From: Herbinix sp.
Lineage (GTDB): Bacteria > Bacillota > Clostridia > Lachnospirales > Lachnospiraceae
Reading direction: 5' to 3'
Assembly: GCA_029238935.1 (NCBI GenBank)
Contig: JAQZBN010000005.1
Coordinates: 89,466 to 153,465, forward strand
Length of the DNA stretch: 64,000 bases
The notes below the pieces were generated by a model. It was given only the letters and a program-made list of their open reading frames with translations. It had not been told where the DNA came from and ran no database searches. Of this stretch, positions 18,313-27,259 are shown piece by piece. The translations under genes and the position numbers were made by a program. Position 1 is the first letter of the stretch. Each line of letters starts with the position of its first letter.

Positions 18313-19788
18313 TTAAGAACTCTTTCTTAGGGTAAAGGAGATCGTAGTTCCAACCCCTAGTTCACTGTTTGCCCAAATCCTGCCGTTATGATCCTGTATA
18401 ATCTTCTTCGCAATGGCTAGGCCCAGTCCACTTCCACCCTTTTTTGAATTTCTCGAGGTATCCGCCCGATAGAAGCGATCAAAGATAAATGGAATATCCT
18501 CTTTTGAAATTCCTTTTCCATCGTCCTCAATCTCAATTTGAACATCCTTTCCAATATCATAGATTCGAATATATACTTTTCCCATCTTCTTATCAAGATA
18601 TTTTACAGAATTTCCAACGATATTATTAATTACCCTCTTCAGTTGTTCTGCATCTGCAACTACTTTAACCGAATCTTGAGTGTAATTCTCATATATTATC
18701 TCTATATTCTTAACTTCTAAATCTAAACTCAGATCTTCAATACAGTCATCGAAATATTCTTGAAGATTAATGTCACTAAAGCTATAAGGTACTGTATTAC
18801 AATCAATCTTTGCGAACATGGAAAGCTCATCCACCAAAACTGACATATCATTGGCTTTTGTATAAATCGTTTTCAAATACTTCTCTCTTTTTTCCGGTGT
18901 ATCAGCTACCCCATCCACAATTCCTTCGGTATAGCCTTGGATTGCTGTGAGTGGCGTCTTGAGATCATGGGATATGTTACTAATCAATTCCCTCATGTCT
19001 TCTTCGTACTGAAGCCGCTCTTCAATCAGTTTTTTTAACCGAACTCTCATTTCTTCAAAGTCTTCACAAAGCTGCCCAATCTCATCATCGGAGTCTGATT
19101 GCACCGAATAATCGAGGTCTCCCTCTTTCATTTGGTTCGTTGCTATACGAAGAATATTCAATGGTCTTAAAATACTATGGTAAATCCAATAGGTTAACAA
19201 AAGTGCGGTCAAGCATATGATGGAAAAGAAAGCAATTACACTTTGTATCACTACGGATTTAATCTGCGGCACCAAACTTCCTAAATAAGTTATAACATAG
19301 ATCGTACCCTCTCCGCCATCGGTAAAATAAAAATCCTGTATCTTCACCAGGAAGGGATTCTTACCTCCCATAAATATACCACCATCTACATCCGTGTTAT
19401 TTGCACCGAATGCAGGTAAATTATCTTCAATTAACATTAACTTCGAGACATTTCCTGTATATATAATCCCACCATTTTTACGAACTGCAATAAAGGAATA
19501 TTTATTCATCAGTTCTTCATTTAAACTCTGAATATACTTAGTATCCTCCAGCTTCTCAGGAGTCTTTAAGGCGCAGAGTTTAATTTCGTTATATACACCC
19601 CTTGTTAATCTGTTTAAAATTTGAATCGAGTTTGTAATCGCCTGCAGCGTATCGGTCTCAATATCATAAGATTGATGAATGGAATTAAGATTATAAGTTA
19701 ATATTGTACTGGCAGAAGCTACAATCAGAAAAATCGGGATTGCTATCATAGTAAAAAAAGCTATGATCAACCTGCTCTTTAATTTCAA
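18313..19788 (-). CDS. Membrane sensor histidine kinase
   Basis: 491 aa from a TTG preceded by AGGCAGGTGAT, the best ribosome site here; ATG codons further upstream (to 19863) lack one, so the start is not certain. It has membrane helix ~8-30, an extracellular sensor of ~135 residues, second helix near 175-195, HAMP, then HisKA with phospho-acceptor in ISHDLKTPLTAIQGY. HATPase boxes follow: N (NIVGNSVKYL), G1 (DDGKGI), F (IFDRFYR) and G2 (GSGLGLAIAK). It phosphorylates the regulator encoded 36 bases downstream. The ligand is unknown. Confidence 0.93.
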   Translation of the reverse strand: MKLKSRLIIAFFTMIAIPIFLIVASASTILTYNLNSIHQSYDIETDTLQAITNSIQILNRLTRGVYNEIKLCALKTPEKLEDTKYIQSLNEELMNKYSFIAVRKNGGIIYTGNVSKLMLIEDNLPAFGANNTDVDGGIFMGGKNPFLVKIQDFYFTDGGEGTIYVITYLGSLVPQIKSVVIQSVIAFFSIICLTALLLTYWIYHSILRPLNILRIATNQMKEGDLDYSVQSDSDDEIGQLCEDFEEMRVRLKKLIEERLQYEEDMRELISNISHDLKTPLTAIQGYTEGIVDGVADTPEKREKYLKTIYTKANDMSVLVDELSMFAKIDCNTVPYSFSDINLQEYFDDCIEDLSLDLEVKNIEIIYENYTQDSVKVVADAEQLKRVINNIVGNSVKYLDKKMGKVYIRIYDIGKDVQIEIEDDGKGISKEDIPFIFDRFYRADTSRNSKKGGSGLGLAIAKKIIQDHNGRIWANSELGVGTTISFTLRKSS

Positions 19789-20127
19789 AAAATCACCTGC
19801 CTCTAACGAACTAATACAGCCTGTCTCATTATTATTCTTACCAAAGATTATAGCATACATAAGCATCACTTGCATCTAAAGTAACTGTAATCTTTCTAAA
19901 TATTTAATGAACATGTATTTACCGTCTTTTACGATGTAACCTTTGCTGTTAATTTACCTAATATTGAATTCTATTTGTCATAATTTTAAGTACTTAAATG
20001 CATAATTATGCTTTTGCACTGAATATTATTATGTTTCTGGTAAAAGACTTTTTTATCCACGTCGTATCGTATTGAAAAGAAAAGCATCCACAATCCTCAC
20101 CATAAATCCCAAATCTGCTGTGTATAT

Positions 20128-20175
20128 CGAAAAAAAGTTCGTATGTCACAGATTCATCTGCTCCATACGAACTTT
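20128..20175 (-). terminator. Intrinsic terminator of metK
   Basis: AAAGTTCGTATG (20134-20145) pairs perfectly with CATACGAACTTT (20164-20175). A nested CAGAT/ATCTG lies in the loop, and seven Ts follow on the minus strand. The rest of the 19789-20218 gap is AT-rich and shows nothing else clear. Confidence 0.88.
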
Positions 20176-20218
20176 CGTTATGTCAATCTATTTTTTATTG
20201 CAGAATGATGATTGGTTA

Positions 20219-21409
20219 CTATTTAGCATATGCTGTTAAAGCTTCTGCTTTATCTGTTTTCTCCCAAGGAAGATCCAGATCATTTCTACCAAAATGGCCG
20301 TAGGCAGCAGTTTTCTTATAGATCGGTCTTCTTAGGTCTAACATTTGAATAATTCCCGCAGGACGAAGATCAAAATGCTTACGTACAATTGCAACGAGTT
20401 CTTCTTCCGATAATTTGCTGGTACCAAAGGTATCAATCATAATGGATGTCGGATGAGCTACACCAATCGCATAGGACAATTGAATTTCGCATTTGTCAGC
20501 TAGTCCTGCCGCAACAATATTTTTAGCAACATATCTTGCTGCATATGATGCGGAACGGTCTACTTTCGTACTATCCTTACCGGAGAAAGCACCGCCGCCA
20601 TGTCTTGCATATCCACCATAGGTATCTACGATAATTTTACGACCTGTTAATCCACTATCTCCGTTTGGACCACCGATAACAAAACGTCCTGTAGGGTTGA
20701 TATAGAATTTTGTATTCTCATCGACTAACTCTTTTGGAAGCACTTCATCGAATACATATTTTTTAATGTCCTTATGAAGCTGCTCCTGGATTACCTCTTC
20801 TCCATGTTGAGTGGATAAAACTACAGCATTTAGATGTATTGGCTTACCATTCTCATCGTATTCCACGGTAACCTGGGACTTACCATCGGGACGAAGGTAA
20901 TTTAATGTACCGTCTTTTCTAACCTTAGACAATTGTAGCGTTAATTTATGAGCCAGAGAGATAGGATAAGGCATATATTCTTCGGTCTCATTAGTAGCAT
21001 AACCAAACATCATACCCTGATCACCGGCACCAATCAAATCTAAAGCAGCATCGTCGGTGGTATTTTGCTTAACTTCCAGGGATTGATTCACTCCCATAGC
21101 AATATCCTTGGATTGTTCATCAAGTGCTACGATAACACCGCAGGTATTGGCATCGAAGCCAAATTCAGACCGATCATAACCGATTTCACGGATGGTATCA
21201 CGAACGATCTTTTGTATATCTACGTAACCTTCTGTTGTAATTTCTCCCATAACAAGAACTAAACCGGTTGTTATGGCTGTTTCACAAGCAACTCTACTCA
21301 TTGGATCCTGTTCTAATAATGCATCTAGCACTGCATCGGATATCTGATCACAAATTTTATCGGGATGACCTTCGGTTACTGATTCTGATGTAAATAATCT
21401 CTTTTGCAT
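20219..21409 (-). CDS. metK: S-adenosylmethionine synthetase
   Basis: 396 aa from the ATG after GGAGG; the ORF's extra four codons contain the ribosome site itself. It makes SAM from methionine and ATP. Signatures: [32 protein letters not shown], and the phosphate-binding [17 protein letters not shown] loop. The length is that of the family. It is monocistronic under a SAM-I riboswitch, so it is shut off when SAM is high. Confidence 0.98.
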   Translation of the reverse strand: MQKRLFTSESVTEGHPDKICDQISDAVLDALLEQDPMSRVACETAITTGLVLVMGEITTEGYVDIQKIVRDTIREIGYDRSEFGFDANTCGVIVALDEQSKDIAMGVNQSLEVKQNTTDDAALDLIGAGDQGMMFGYATNETEEYMPYPISLAHKLTLQLSKVRKDGTLNYLRPDGKSQVTVEYDENGKPIHLNAVVLSTQHGEEVIQEQLHKDIKKYVFDEVLPKELVDENTKFYINPTGRFVIGGPNGDSGLTGRKIIVDTYGGYARHGGGAFSGKDSTKVDRSASYAARYVAKNIVAAGLADKCEIQLSYAIGVAHPTSIMIDTFGTSKLSEEELVAIVRKHFDLRPAGIIQMLDLRRPIYKKTAAYGHFGRNDLDLPWEKTDKAEALTAYAK

Positions 21410-21424
21410 CTTGTCCTCCATTTT

Positions 21425-21576
21425 TCTAAAAAAAATAAGCCCACAATATGTGGACTTGACACCTAGTTGATCAAATCCTCTTATTGTTCGATTACTCGCT
21501 CAGGTTGGCACCTTCCATAAAAATGGGGTTGCCGTGACTTCATAGAGCCTTTACTCTCCGTCACTCTGAATAAGAG
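21425..21576 (-). promoter_or_regulatory. SAM-I (S-box) riboswitch upstream of metK
   Basis: The minus strand shows the S-box core: CTCTTATTCAGAGTGACGGAG, then ATGAAGTCACGGCAACC, then AAGGTGCCAACCTGAGCGAG, closing with AATAAGAG that pairs with the 5' end. A terminator (AAGTCCACATATTGTGGGCTT plus Ts, 21428-21457) follows. SAM binding favours the terminator and lowers metK expression. Confidence 0.97.
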
Positions 21577-21612
21577 AAAAATTCTTTATTAAATTATTTG
21601 CTTTATAAGAAC

Positions 21613-21641
21613 AGAATATACTTAAAACTATAATTCGTCAA
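21613..21641 (-). promoter_or_regulatory. Sigma-A promoter for the metK riboswitch transcript
   Basis: TTGACG (21636-21641) and TATTCT (21613-21618) are spaced by 17 bases on the minus strand, about 40 bases upstream of the S-box core. Confidence 0.7.
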
Positions 21642-21725
21642 GCTTATTTTTTATATTATTGTAAATAGTTGAATTTTATCATTAAATGTCGAATGAGCCA
21701 CCTTTATGGTTACTTAAGAATTTCA

Positions 21726-21754
21726 TTGACATTTAATCAAAACGTTTTTATACT
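21726..21754 (+). promoter_or_regulatory. Near-consensus promoter for the HD-GYP gene
   Basis: TTGACA (21726-21731), 17 bases, TATACT (21749-21754). The predicted start of transcription near 21761 lies upstream of both possible start codons of the gene. Confidence 0.8.
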
Positions 21755-21813
21755 TATACTACCACAATAAATGGAAATATTCGTAACTTTTTATGAATGG
21801 AAAGGAGCCGCCT

Positions 21814-22899
21814 TTGGATTTAAACTTCACCAAGATACTTACCTGCAAAGCTACTCCAGGAATGATCGTAGCAAAAGATATCTATACGAAGGATGATCGC
21901 CTGGTTGTTCCGATGAATACCCGCATATCCGATAAAATTATCACCCGTTTGGAATTTTTCTCAGTTTCTGATTTCTATATTTTAGTTGAAAATGAAAATT
22001 CAGATGCAAATACCGATTTATTACTTCCCAGTTATAACAGTGTCCGCGACAGTGAGGCGTTTCAACGCTTTCATATGGCATATAAAGAGACCGTTGATGG
22101 AGTAAAATCTTCCTTTGATCAAATCATAACCGATGAATCGGAGATCGATACTGAACGTTTACTACAGCATGTTAATGATACCCTCACCCAATGTGCTACG
22201 AATTTACAGTTATTTGATATGCTTCATTGTATGAGACAATACGATGATACCACCTATGTTCACAGTTTAAATGTATCTTTGATTTGTAATATTATTGGCA
22301 AGTGGCTACACTTTTCAGATGAAGATCTAGAAGTAATCACTCTTTGCGGCTTATTGCATGATCTGGGCAAGTTAATGATTCCATCTCAGATCATGTCAAA
22401 ACCATCTTCATTAACGGAAGATGAATTCTCTACTGTAAAAACCCATACCTTACGAGGATATAATCAGCTAAAGAGTCGAAATCTTGATATCCGTGTGAAA
22501 CATGCAGCTTTAATGCATCATGAACGTTGTGATGGAAGCGGATACCCCTATGGTTTCCATAATGAGCAAATTGATCCATTTGCTAAGCTTGTTGCTATCG
22601 CTGATGTATATGATGCTATGACGAGTGCTCGCCCACATCGGGGACCCTTATGTCCCTTTGAAGTAGTGCGCACTTTTGAGGCTGAGGGCTATACCAAATA
22701 CGATCCGCAGTATATCTTGACGTTTCTGGAAGGGATTGTACATACCTATTTGCACAATCGAGTTCGATTAAATAACCAGGTAGAAGGCGAAATAATTATG
22801 ATTAATAAACAGTCTCTTTCGCGTCCAGTGATAAAAGTAGGTGAAAACTTTATCGATCTATCGAAGCAAACAAAATTATGGATTGAAGCTATTATATAA
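21814..22899 (+). CDS. HD-GYP domain protein, probable cyclic-di-GMP phosphodiesterase
   Basis: 361 aa from a TTG placed six bases after AAAGGAG; an in-frame ATG at 21793 has no ribosome site but cannot be excluded. The C-terminal ~190 residues hold the HD-GYP signature: TYVHSLNVSLI, LCGLLHDLGKL, HTLRGYNQL, HHERCDGSGYP and ADVYDAMTSARPHRGP. These metal-binding residues are intact, so hydrolysis of c-di-GMP is likely. The N-terminal ~110 residues are the short regulatory domain common in clostridial HD-GYP proteins. It is a single gene with its own promoter and terminator. Confidence 0.93.
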   Translation: MDLNFTKILTCKATPGMIVAKDIYTKDDRLVVPMNTRISDKIITRLEFFSVSDFYILVENENSDANTDLLLPSYNSVRDSEAFQRFHMAYKETVDGVKSSFDQIITDESEIDTERLLQHVNDTLTQCATNLQLFDMLHCMRQYDDTTYVHSLNVSLICNIIGKWLHFSDEDLEVITLCGLLHDLGKLMIPSQIMSKPSSLTEDEFSTVKTHTLRGYNQLKSRNLDIRVKHAALMHHERCDGSGYPYGFHNEQIDPFAKLVAIADVYDAMTSARPHRGPLCPFEVVRTFEAEGYTKYDPQYILTFLEGIVHTYLHNRVRLNNQVEGEIIMINKQSLSRPVIKVGENFIDLSKQTKLWIEAII

Positions 22900-22917
22900 T
22901 TATTTATACATAAAAAA

Positions 22918-22956
22918 AGAGTTTGTTCTTTGGTTATACCATTCAGAACAGACTCT
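22918..22956. terminator. Bidirectional terminator between HD-GYP gene and murA
   Basis: AGAGTTTGTTCT (22918-22929) pairs with AGAACAGACTCT (22945-22956), with A and T tracts outside, between convergent genes. Confidence 0.8.
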
Positions 22957-22977
22957 ATTTATTGTATCATATTATGA

Positions 22978-24276
22978 TTAACTTACCTTTAATTTAAACT
23001 TTCGAACAGCCTTTGTATCCTCAGAGTCGATTTTCTCCATAGCTGCGCCTAAATCTTGCATCTTATTCTCAAAATTTTCATAACCACGTTCGATATATTC
23101 CACATGTTCAATGATCGTATATCCTTCTGCCATGAGTCCTGCAATAACTAACGCAGCTCCTGCTCTAAGATCTGGAGCACTTACAATTGCTCCTGTCAGA
23201 CGCTCTACCCCATCTATAATTGCGGTATTGCTTTCTACTTTAATAGAAGCACCCATACGGGATAACTCATCCACATATTTAAAGCGATTTTCGTAGATAC
23301 TTTCGGTTACAATACTCATTCCTTGGGATACGGATAATATTGCTGTCATCTGAGGTTGCATATCGGTAGGAAAACCAGGATAAACCAGAGTTTTTACATG
23401 AGTATGTCCTAAACGACCGGATGCTTTCACACGGATAGCATCATCAAACTCTTCAATCTGAGCGCCAATCTCCAGTAACTTTGCAGAAATTGCTTCCAAA
23501 TGTTTCGGAATTACATTTTTAATTAATACATCACCCTTCGATGCCGCTGCAGCGAACATAAAAGTACCTGCTTCAATCTGATCCGGAATAATAGAATATT
23601 CACTACCATGTAGTTTTTGTACTCCTTTAATACGGATTACGTCGGTACCGGCACCTTTGATATTGGCACCCATACTGTTTAAGAAGTTTGCTACATCTAC
23701 AACATGGGGTTCTTTTGCTGCATTCTCAAGGATTGTCTGTCCGTCTGCCATACTAGCCGCAAGCATTGTATTGATGGTTGCACCCACGCTTACAACGTCA
23801 AAATAAATATGGCTGCCAATCAATTCTTCCGCCTTCGCATTGATCATACCATGTTCAATCTTTACTGTAGCACCCAGCGCTTCAAAGCCTTTGATGTGCT
23901 GGTCAATTGGTCTGCTTCCTATGTTGCAGCCCCCGGGCATTGCAACTGCAGAACTCTTGTATTTACCAAGAAGGGCACCTAGTAAATAGTAGGAACCTCT
24001 GATTTTTCTTAAATAATCATTATCTAAAAATACAGAATTGATCTTTCCGCCATGAATTCTGACGGTATGACGGTTAATCCGTTCTACCTTTGCTCCAATT
24101 CCTTCTATTGCTTGTAATAATACATCTATATCTTTAACATCAGGAAGATTATCTATTTTTACAATATCATCGGTCATAACAGCAGCTGCAATAATTCCCA
24201 GCGCAGCATTCTTTGCACCGCTTATTAAGACTTCACCAGTAAGCGGTTTCCCACCTTTAATAATATACTGCTCCAT
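22978..24276 (-). CDS. murA: UDP-N-acetylglucosamine 1-carboxyvinyltransferase
   Basis: 432 aa from the ATG after GAGGTG. It transfers enolpyruvate from PEP to UDP-GlcNAc, the first committed step of peptidoglycan synthesis. The UDP-sugar site GAKNAALG is near the N-terminus, and the catalytic cysteine (fosfomycin target) lies in [33 protein letters not shown] and the C-terminal [11 protein letters not shown] are also family marks. A second murA paralogue is common in Firmicutes; which copy this is cannot be told here. Confidence 0.97.
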   Translation of the reverse strand: MEQYIIKGGKPLTGEVLISGAKNAALGIIAAAVMTDDIVKIDNLPDVKDIDVLLQAIEGIGAKVERINRHTVRIHGGKINSVFLDNDYLRKIRGSYYLLGALLGKYKSSAVAMPGGCNIGSRPIDQHIKGFEALGATVKIEHGMINAKAEELIGSHIYFDVVSVGATINTMLAASMADGQTILENAAKEPHVVDVANFLNSMGANIKGAGTDVIRIKGVQKLHGSEYSIIPDQIEAGTFMFAAAASKGDVLIKNVIPKHLEAISAKLLEIGAQIEEFDDAIRVKASGRLGHTHVKTLVYPGFPTDMQPQMTAILSVSQGMSIVTESIYENRFKYVDELSRMGASIKVESNTAIIDGVERLTGAIVSAPDLRAGAALVIAGLMAEGYTIIEHVEYIERGYENFENKMQDLGAAMEKIDSEDTKAVRKFKLKVS

Positions 24277-24437
24277 CGCACACCTCAATTTATTCGAACT
24301 TTAGTTTGTTAATTTTGCATATAATTTTTGTCATTATTTTGTTAATATTTTATTACCACTTTTGATTATACCACAAAGTGAACGTTTGTAAATTATTTTT
24401 TACAAAATGCGTTCTACGAAATTCTATCATTTTCTTC

Positions 24438-24508
24438 TTAATAATGCACGGCTCCAGCACATATTCCCTCCTCAATACAAGCCTGCATTTTGCTAAAATC
24501 GATCCAAC
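24438..24508 (-). pseudogene. Possible remnant of a serine-hydrolase N-terminus
   Basis: In the 500-base gap between murA and the next gene, the minus strand reads CWIDFSKMQACIEEGICAGA, then VHY and a stop. This resembles the start of beta-lactamase-family serine hydrolases (DFSKL...IEEGxFPGAV). No ribosome site fits and nothing follows in frame. It may be chance. The rest of the gap is AT-rich with no recognisable element. Confidence 0.25.
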
Positions 24509-24775
24509 ATTATAAGAATATTTTCCGTTTCCGAAAAAACTTTTATACGCTTTTTACCATACTTACTTTCAGGGAAATCAGATATACTCTTCCAATATTG
24601 TTACTATGTATTTACGAAATTGGTGTCAAAACACCTTCCAATGGTTAATTATTTAACAGAATATATGTTTGCCTGTCTATCTTATCCGGTTGTATTATCC
24701 TTTTTGCCATGATATAATAAATAAAAATAGTATTATATGATACAACTATTAATTTATTACAATGAGGTGATAACC

Positions 24776-25117
24776 ATGTCTTCCAACTACTTAACGATAG
24801 AATCAGTCTCTGGTAGCTCCGAAAAAAGGGTAAAACAGGACCTCAAATTTAAAACCGGAAAATTCGTATGGCGGATTAAGTTCTCCGCTCCATTAAATCC
24901 ATCTACTGTAAATAATAGTAACTTATATGTAACTTCTTTAAATCAAACACCTTTACGAGCTAATATACGTTATGATACCATTAATAATTATATCGAGATT
25001 GAGCCCTTAGAACCTTATGCAAAGAATGAATCTTACTTGCTCCACGTCTCCAATAAAGTAAAATCCAAGAAAGGGCAGAAACTCCCTAATGACATAACAA
25101 TTCAATTTAAAGTATAG
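24776..25117 (+). CDS. Small protein with SbsA-type Ig-like domain
   Basis: 113 aa from the ATG after GAGGTGATAACC. The segment IKFSAPLNPSTVNNSNLYVT, IEIEPLEPYAKNESYLLHVSNKVKS, and a C-terminal ITIQFKV match the Ig-like 'Big_5/SbsA' fold: a beta-sandwich that normally occurs as repeats in secreted or surface proteins. Here it is alone, with no signal peptide or membrane helix, so it is probably cytoplasmic or spore-associated (inference). It is a single gene with a good terminator. Confidence 0.8.
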   Translation: MSSNYLTIESVSGSSEKRVKQDLKFKTGKFVWRIKFSAPLNPSTVNNSNLYVTSLNQTPLRANIRYDTINNYIEIEPLEPYAKNESYLLHVSNKVKSKKGQKLPNDITIQFKV

Positions 25118-25163
25118 ACGATTTTTATTGCTAACTCAATGGAAATTACTGTATCGACCACCT

Positions 25164-25190
25164 ATGCCGCTTTTCACGCGGCATTTTTGT
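25164..25190 (+). terminator. Intrinsic terminator after the Ig-like gene
   Basis: ATGCCGC (25164-25170), seven-base loop, GCGGCAT (25178-25184), then TTTT. Confidence 0.85.
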
Positions 25191-25203
25191 CGCTAAACTT
25201 TAG

Positions 25204-27177
25204 CTAATATTGGGATAGATGTATCCGGTTGCGGAACAATACCAAGAATTTTGGATTTTCCCTTAAAAAAATATTCATTGCATCCATCTTGCCTTCTATA
25301 ATAACCGCAATACTTCCCCTTAGGTTTTGGCTTAGTAATATAATCTGATCTATGGAACCAGCATTTAATATGCTTGCGTTCTCTATGTACAGGCAGCAAT
25401 CTCGTAAGCTGTCTTTTTTTGATAAGATATCCATGTTGTTTAATTTTACTGCAGTTATCTTAGCTACTTTCGATGTATTTAATTTTCCTGCCCGATGTAA
25501 AAAGGCAGCATAATTTTTTGCCATAGCAAAAGTATCACTGGAATCACTTCCAGTAACCATTACTTGAATGCTCGTATTCCGTTCATCCAGTAGACTATCC
25601 AGTGTTTGATATATTTGATTTCGTATTGAAGCAGATTTCATGAAATCCCCAAAGATCGCGTCCATGGAGGTGCCAGCTGTATGGGAAAAATACAGAAAGT
25701 TATCTTCGTTCTGATAACCAGAATTCCCATTGATATTAGAATAGTCCTGCTCCTTCAGATACTCCTGACCTATAGCCGTTTCCTGATCGATATCGGTATA
25801 AATCTCATTCCTGTCTGCATCGACTCCTTCAGAGTTCAATAATTTTTCATTTACCCCGTCCTCTTCGTATTTTCGGTTATTATGAATACCTTCTTTTTGT
25901 TTTATACCTTCTATTTGTTTTATACTTTCTTCTTGTTCTAAATCATGTACTATATCTTGCTTTACTTCCTGCATTTTATTCTGTTTTATATCGTGTTTTA
26001 TTTCCTGCTTTACCTCTTGTTTTCTGCCTCTATATTGATCTTCCCAGGATATTTGCTCCTCATCCATTCTACTAACATCTGAGTCCTTTTTCCGTCTCTT
26101 CTGTCCCTTATCTTTGCTAAAAAGTCTACTGAATTTTTGGAAGATATTTCCCTTTACTATTTCCTGGAGTTCGTCATCCTCTTGTTCATCGTATGAATCC
26201 TGATGATTTTCCTTATCCTGTTCCTTCATAACTTCTTTCTCATTGATCCCATACCTTTGAGTATCTTCTGCAACATATACGTCATACTCATAATTATCTT
26301 CCAACTTCTTATCCGGTTCATCCTCTGAATCATAAATAGCTTCCCCGTGATTATAGTCTGGAAAGTTCTTTGATATCTCTTCCTTTAAAGCATCTTCCAA
26401 GGCGTAGTCTGCATCCTGCATTACTTCGGGTAATTCTTCTTTACCATGTCCAACCTCATTATGAATTATATCCGAATTTTTCTCACTCTTCTTATCATGA
26501 AGTTTCTCCTCGACCTCTACTTGGCTACTTTCTAAGCTCTCATCGATTAGAGTTTCGCTTCCTTCTGTTCTTCGCTTTAAGTTCTCAAGAATAACTGTTT
26601 TATCTGCTTCTCCAGTAAAATACGCCCTTAATAATTTGGCTTTTTCAACATAAATTCCTTCACCGAATAAGAGTATGATATCCGTACATTCTTTCACACA
26701 CTCTTTTTCTTTACCCGCTTTGTAATAAAGCTTTGCCAGCTCGTAAGCCCAGTGCTCCGTATATTCCAGTTCTTTTAAAGTTTCCAGCGTTTCGATTAAT
26801 TCCTCGAAAGCTTCTCCTTTTAACTTATCAATCTTATATTGAAAGATGTAACGATGAACATCTCTTGGAGCAACCTTACCATATTCATTTAAGTAAAACT
26901 GCGCCTCTTCAATTTCACCCATCTTAATCATCAGTTTTGTTAACTGATAGAGAGTCTTTTTTGTCTTTGATCTATTATATATCTTAAGAAGCATTGTTAA
27001 TGCTTCCTCAAATCGTCCATTTTCAGTATAAACATCCGCAATTAAGCTGATATCTATGGGATTTTTTACCTTCTTAAGGTCAATGGTATCAAGTACCCTC
27101 TGAGCAGATTCGTAGTCTTCTTCGTCCATACGCTTTCTGATTTCTTCCATCTTAACTATAATCTCGTAGCTGCCCAT
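25204..27177 (-). CDS. TPR protein with charged linker and degenerate AAA-like C-terminus
   Basis: 657 aa from the ATG after AAAGGAGG. Residues ~1-205 form about five TPR-like helical pairs (e.g. FEEALTMLLKIYNRSKTKKTLYQLTKL). Residues ~210-500 are a very acidic, low-complexity linker with KQE/KQD/KQI repeats. Residues ~525-657 resemble an AAA+ core (VMVTGSDSSDTFAMAKNYAAF, CCLYIENASILNAG, SIAVIIEGKMDAMNIFL, LFRNRIHL) like SpoVK/CbxX, but the Walker A lysine-threonine is missing. It should therefore bind partners rather than hydrolyse ATP. The gene upstream encodes a cNMP-binding protein, probably in the same operon. No known function. Confidence 0.75.
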   Translation of the reverse strand: MGSYEIIVKMEEIRKRMDEEDYESAQRVLDTIDLKKVKNPIDISLIADVYTENGRFEEALTMLLKIYNRSKTKKTLYQLTKLMIKMGEIEEAQFYLNEYGKVAPRDVHRYIFQYKIDKLKGEAFEELIETLETLKELEYTEHWAYELAKLYYKAGKEKECVKECTDIILLFGEGIYVEKAKLLRAYFTGEADKTVILENLKRRTEGSETLIDESLESSQVEVEEKLHDKKSEKNSDIIHNEVGHGKEELPEVMQDADYALEDALKEEISKNFPDYNHGEAIYDSEDEPDKKLEDNYEYDVYVAEDTQRYGINEKEVMKEQDKENHQDSYDEQEDDELQEIVKGNIFQKFSRLFSKDKGQKRRKKDSDVSRMDEEQISWEDQYRGRKQEVKQEIKHDIKQNKMQEVKQDIVHDLEQEESIKQIEGIKQKEGIHNNRKYEEDGVNEKLLNSEGVDADRNEIYTDIDQETAIGQEYLKEQDYSNINGNSGYQNEDNFLYFSHTAGTSMDAIFGDFMKSASIRNQIYQTLDSLLDERNTSIQVMVTGSDSSDTFAMAKNYAAFLHRAGKLNTSKVAKITAVKLNNMDILSKKDSLRDCCLYIENASILNAGSIDQIILLSQNLRGSIAVIIEGKMDAMNIFLRENPKFLVLFRNRIHLSQY

Positions 27178-27259
27178 TGATTTACCTCCTTTGTTCAACA
27201 CGAATCCATTTGTTCCTCATTAGCTTATTGTAACGTAAATCTATACTAGGAATTCTTGT

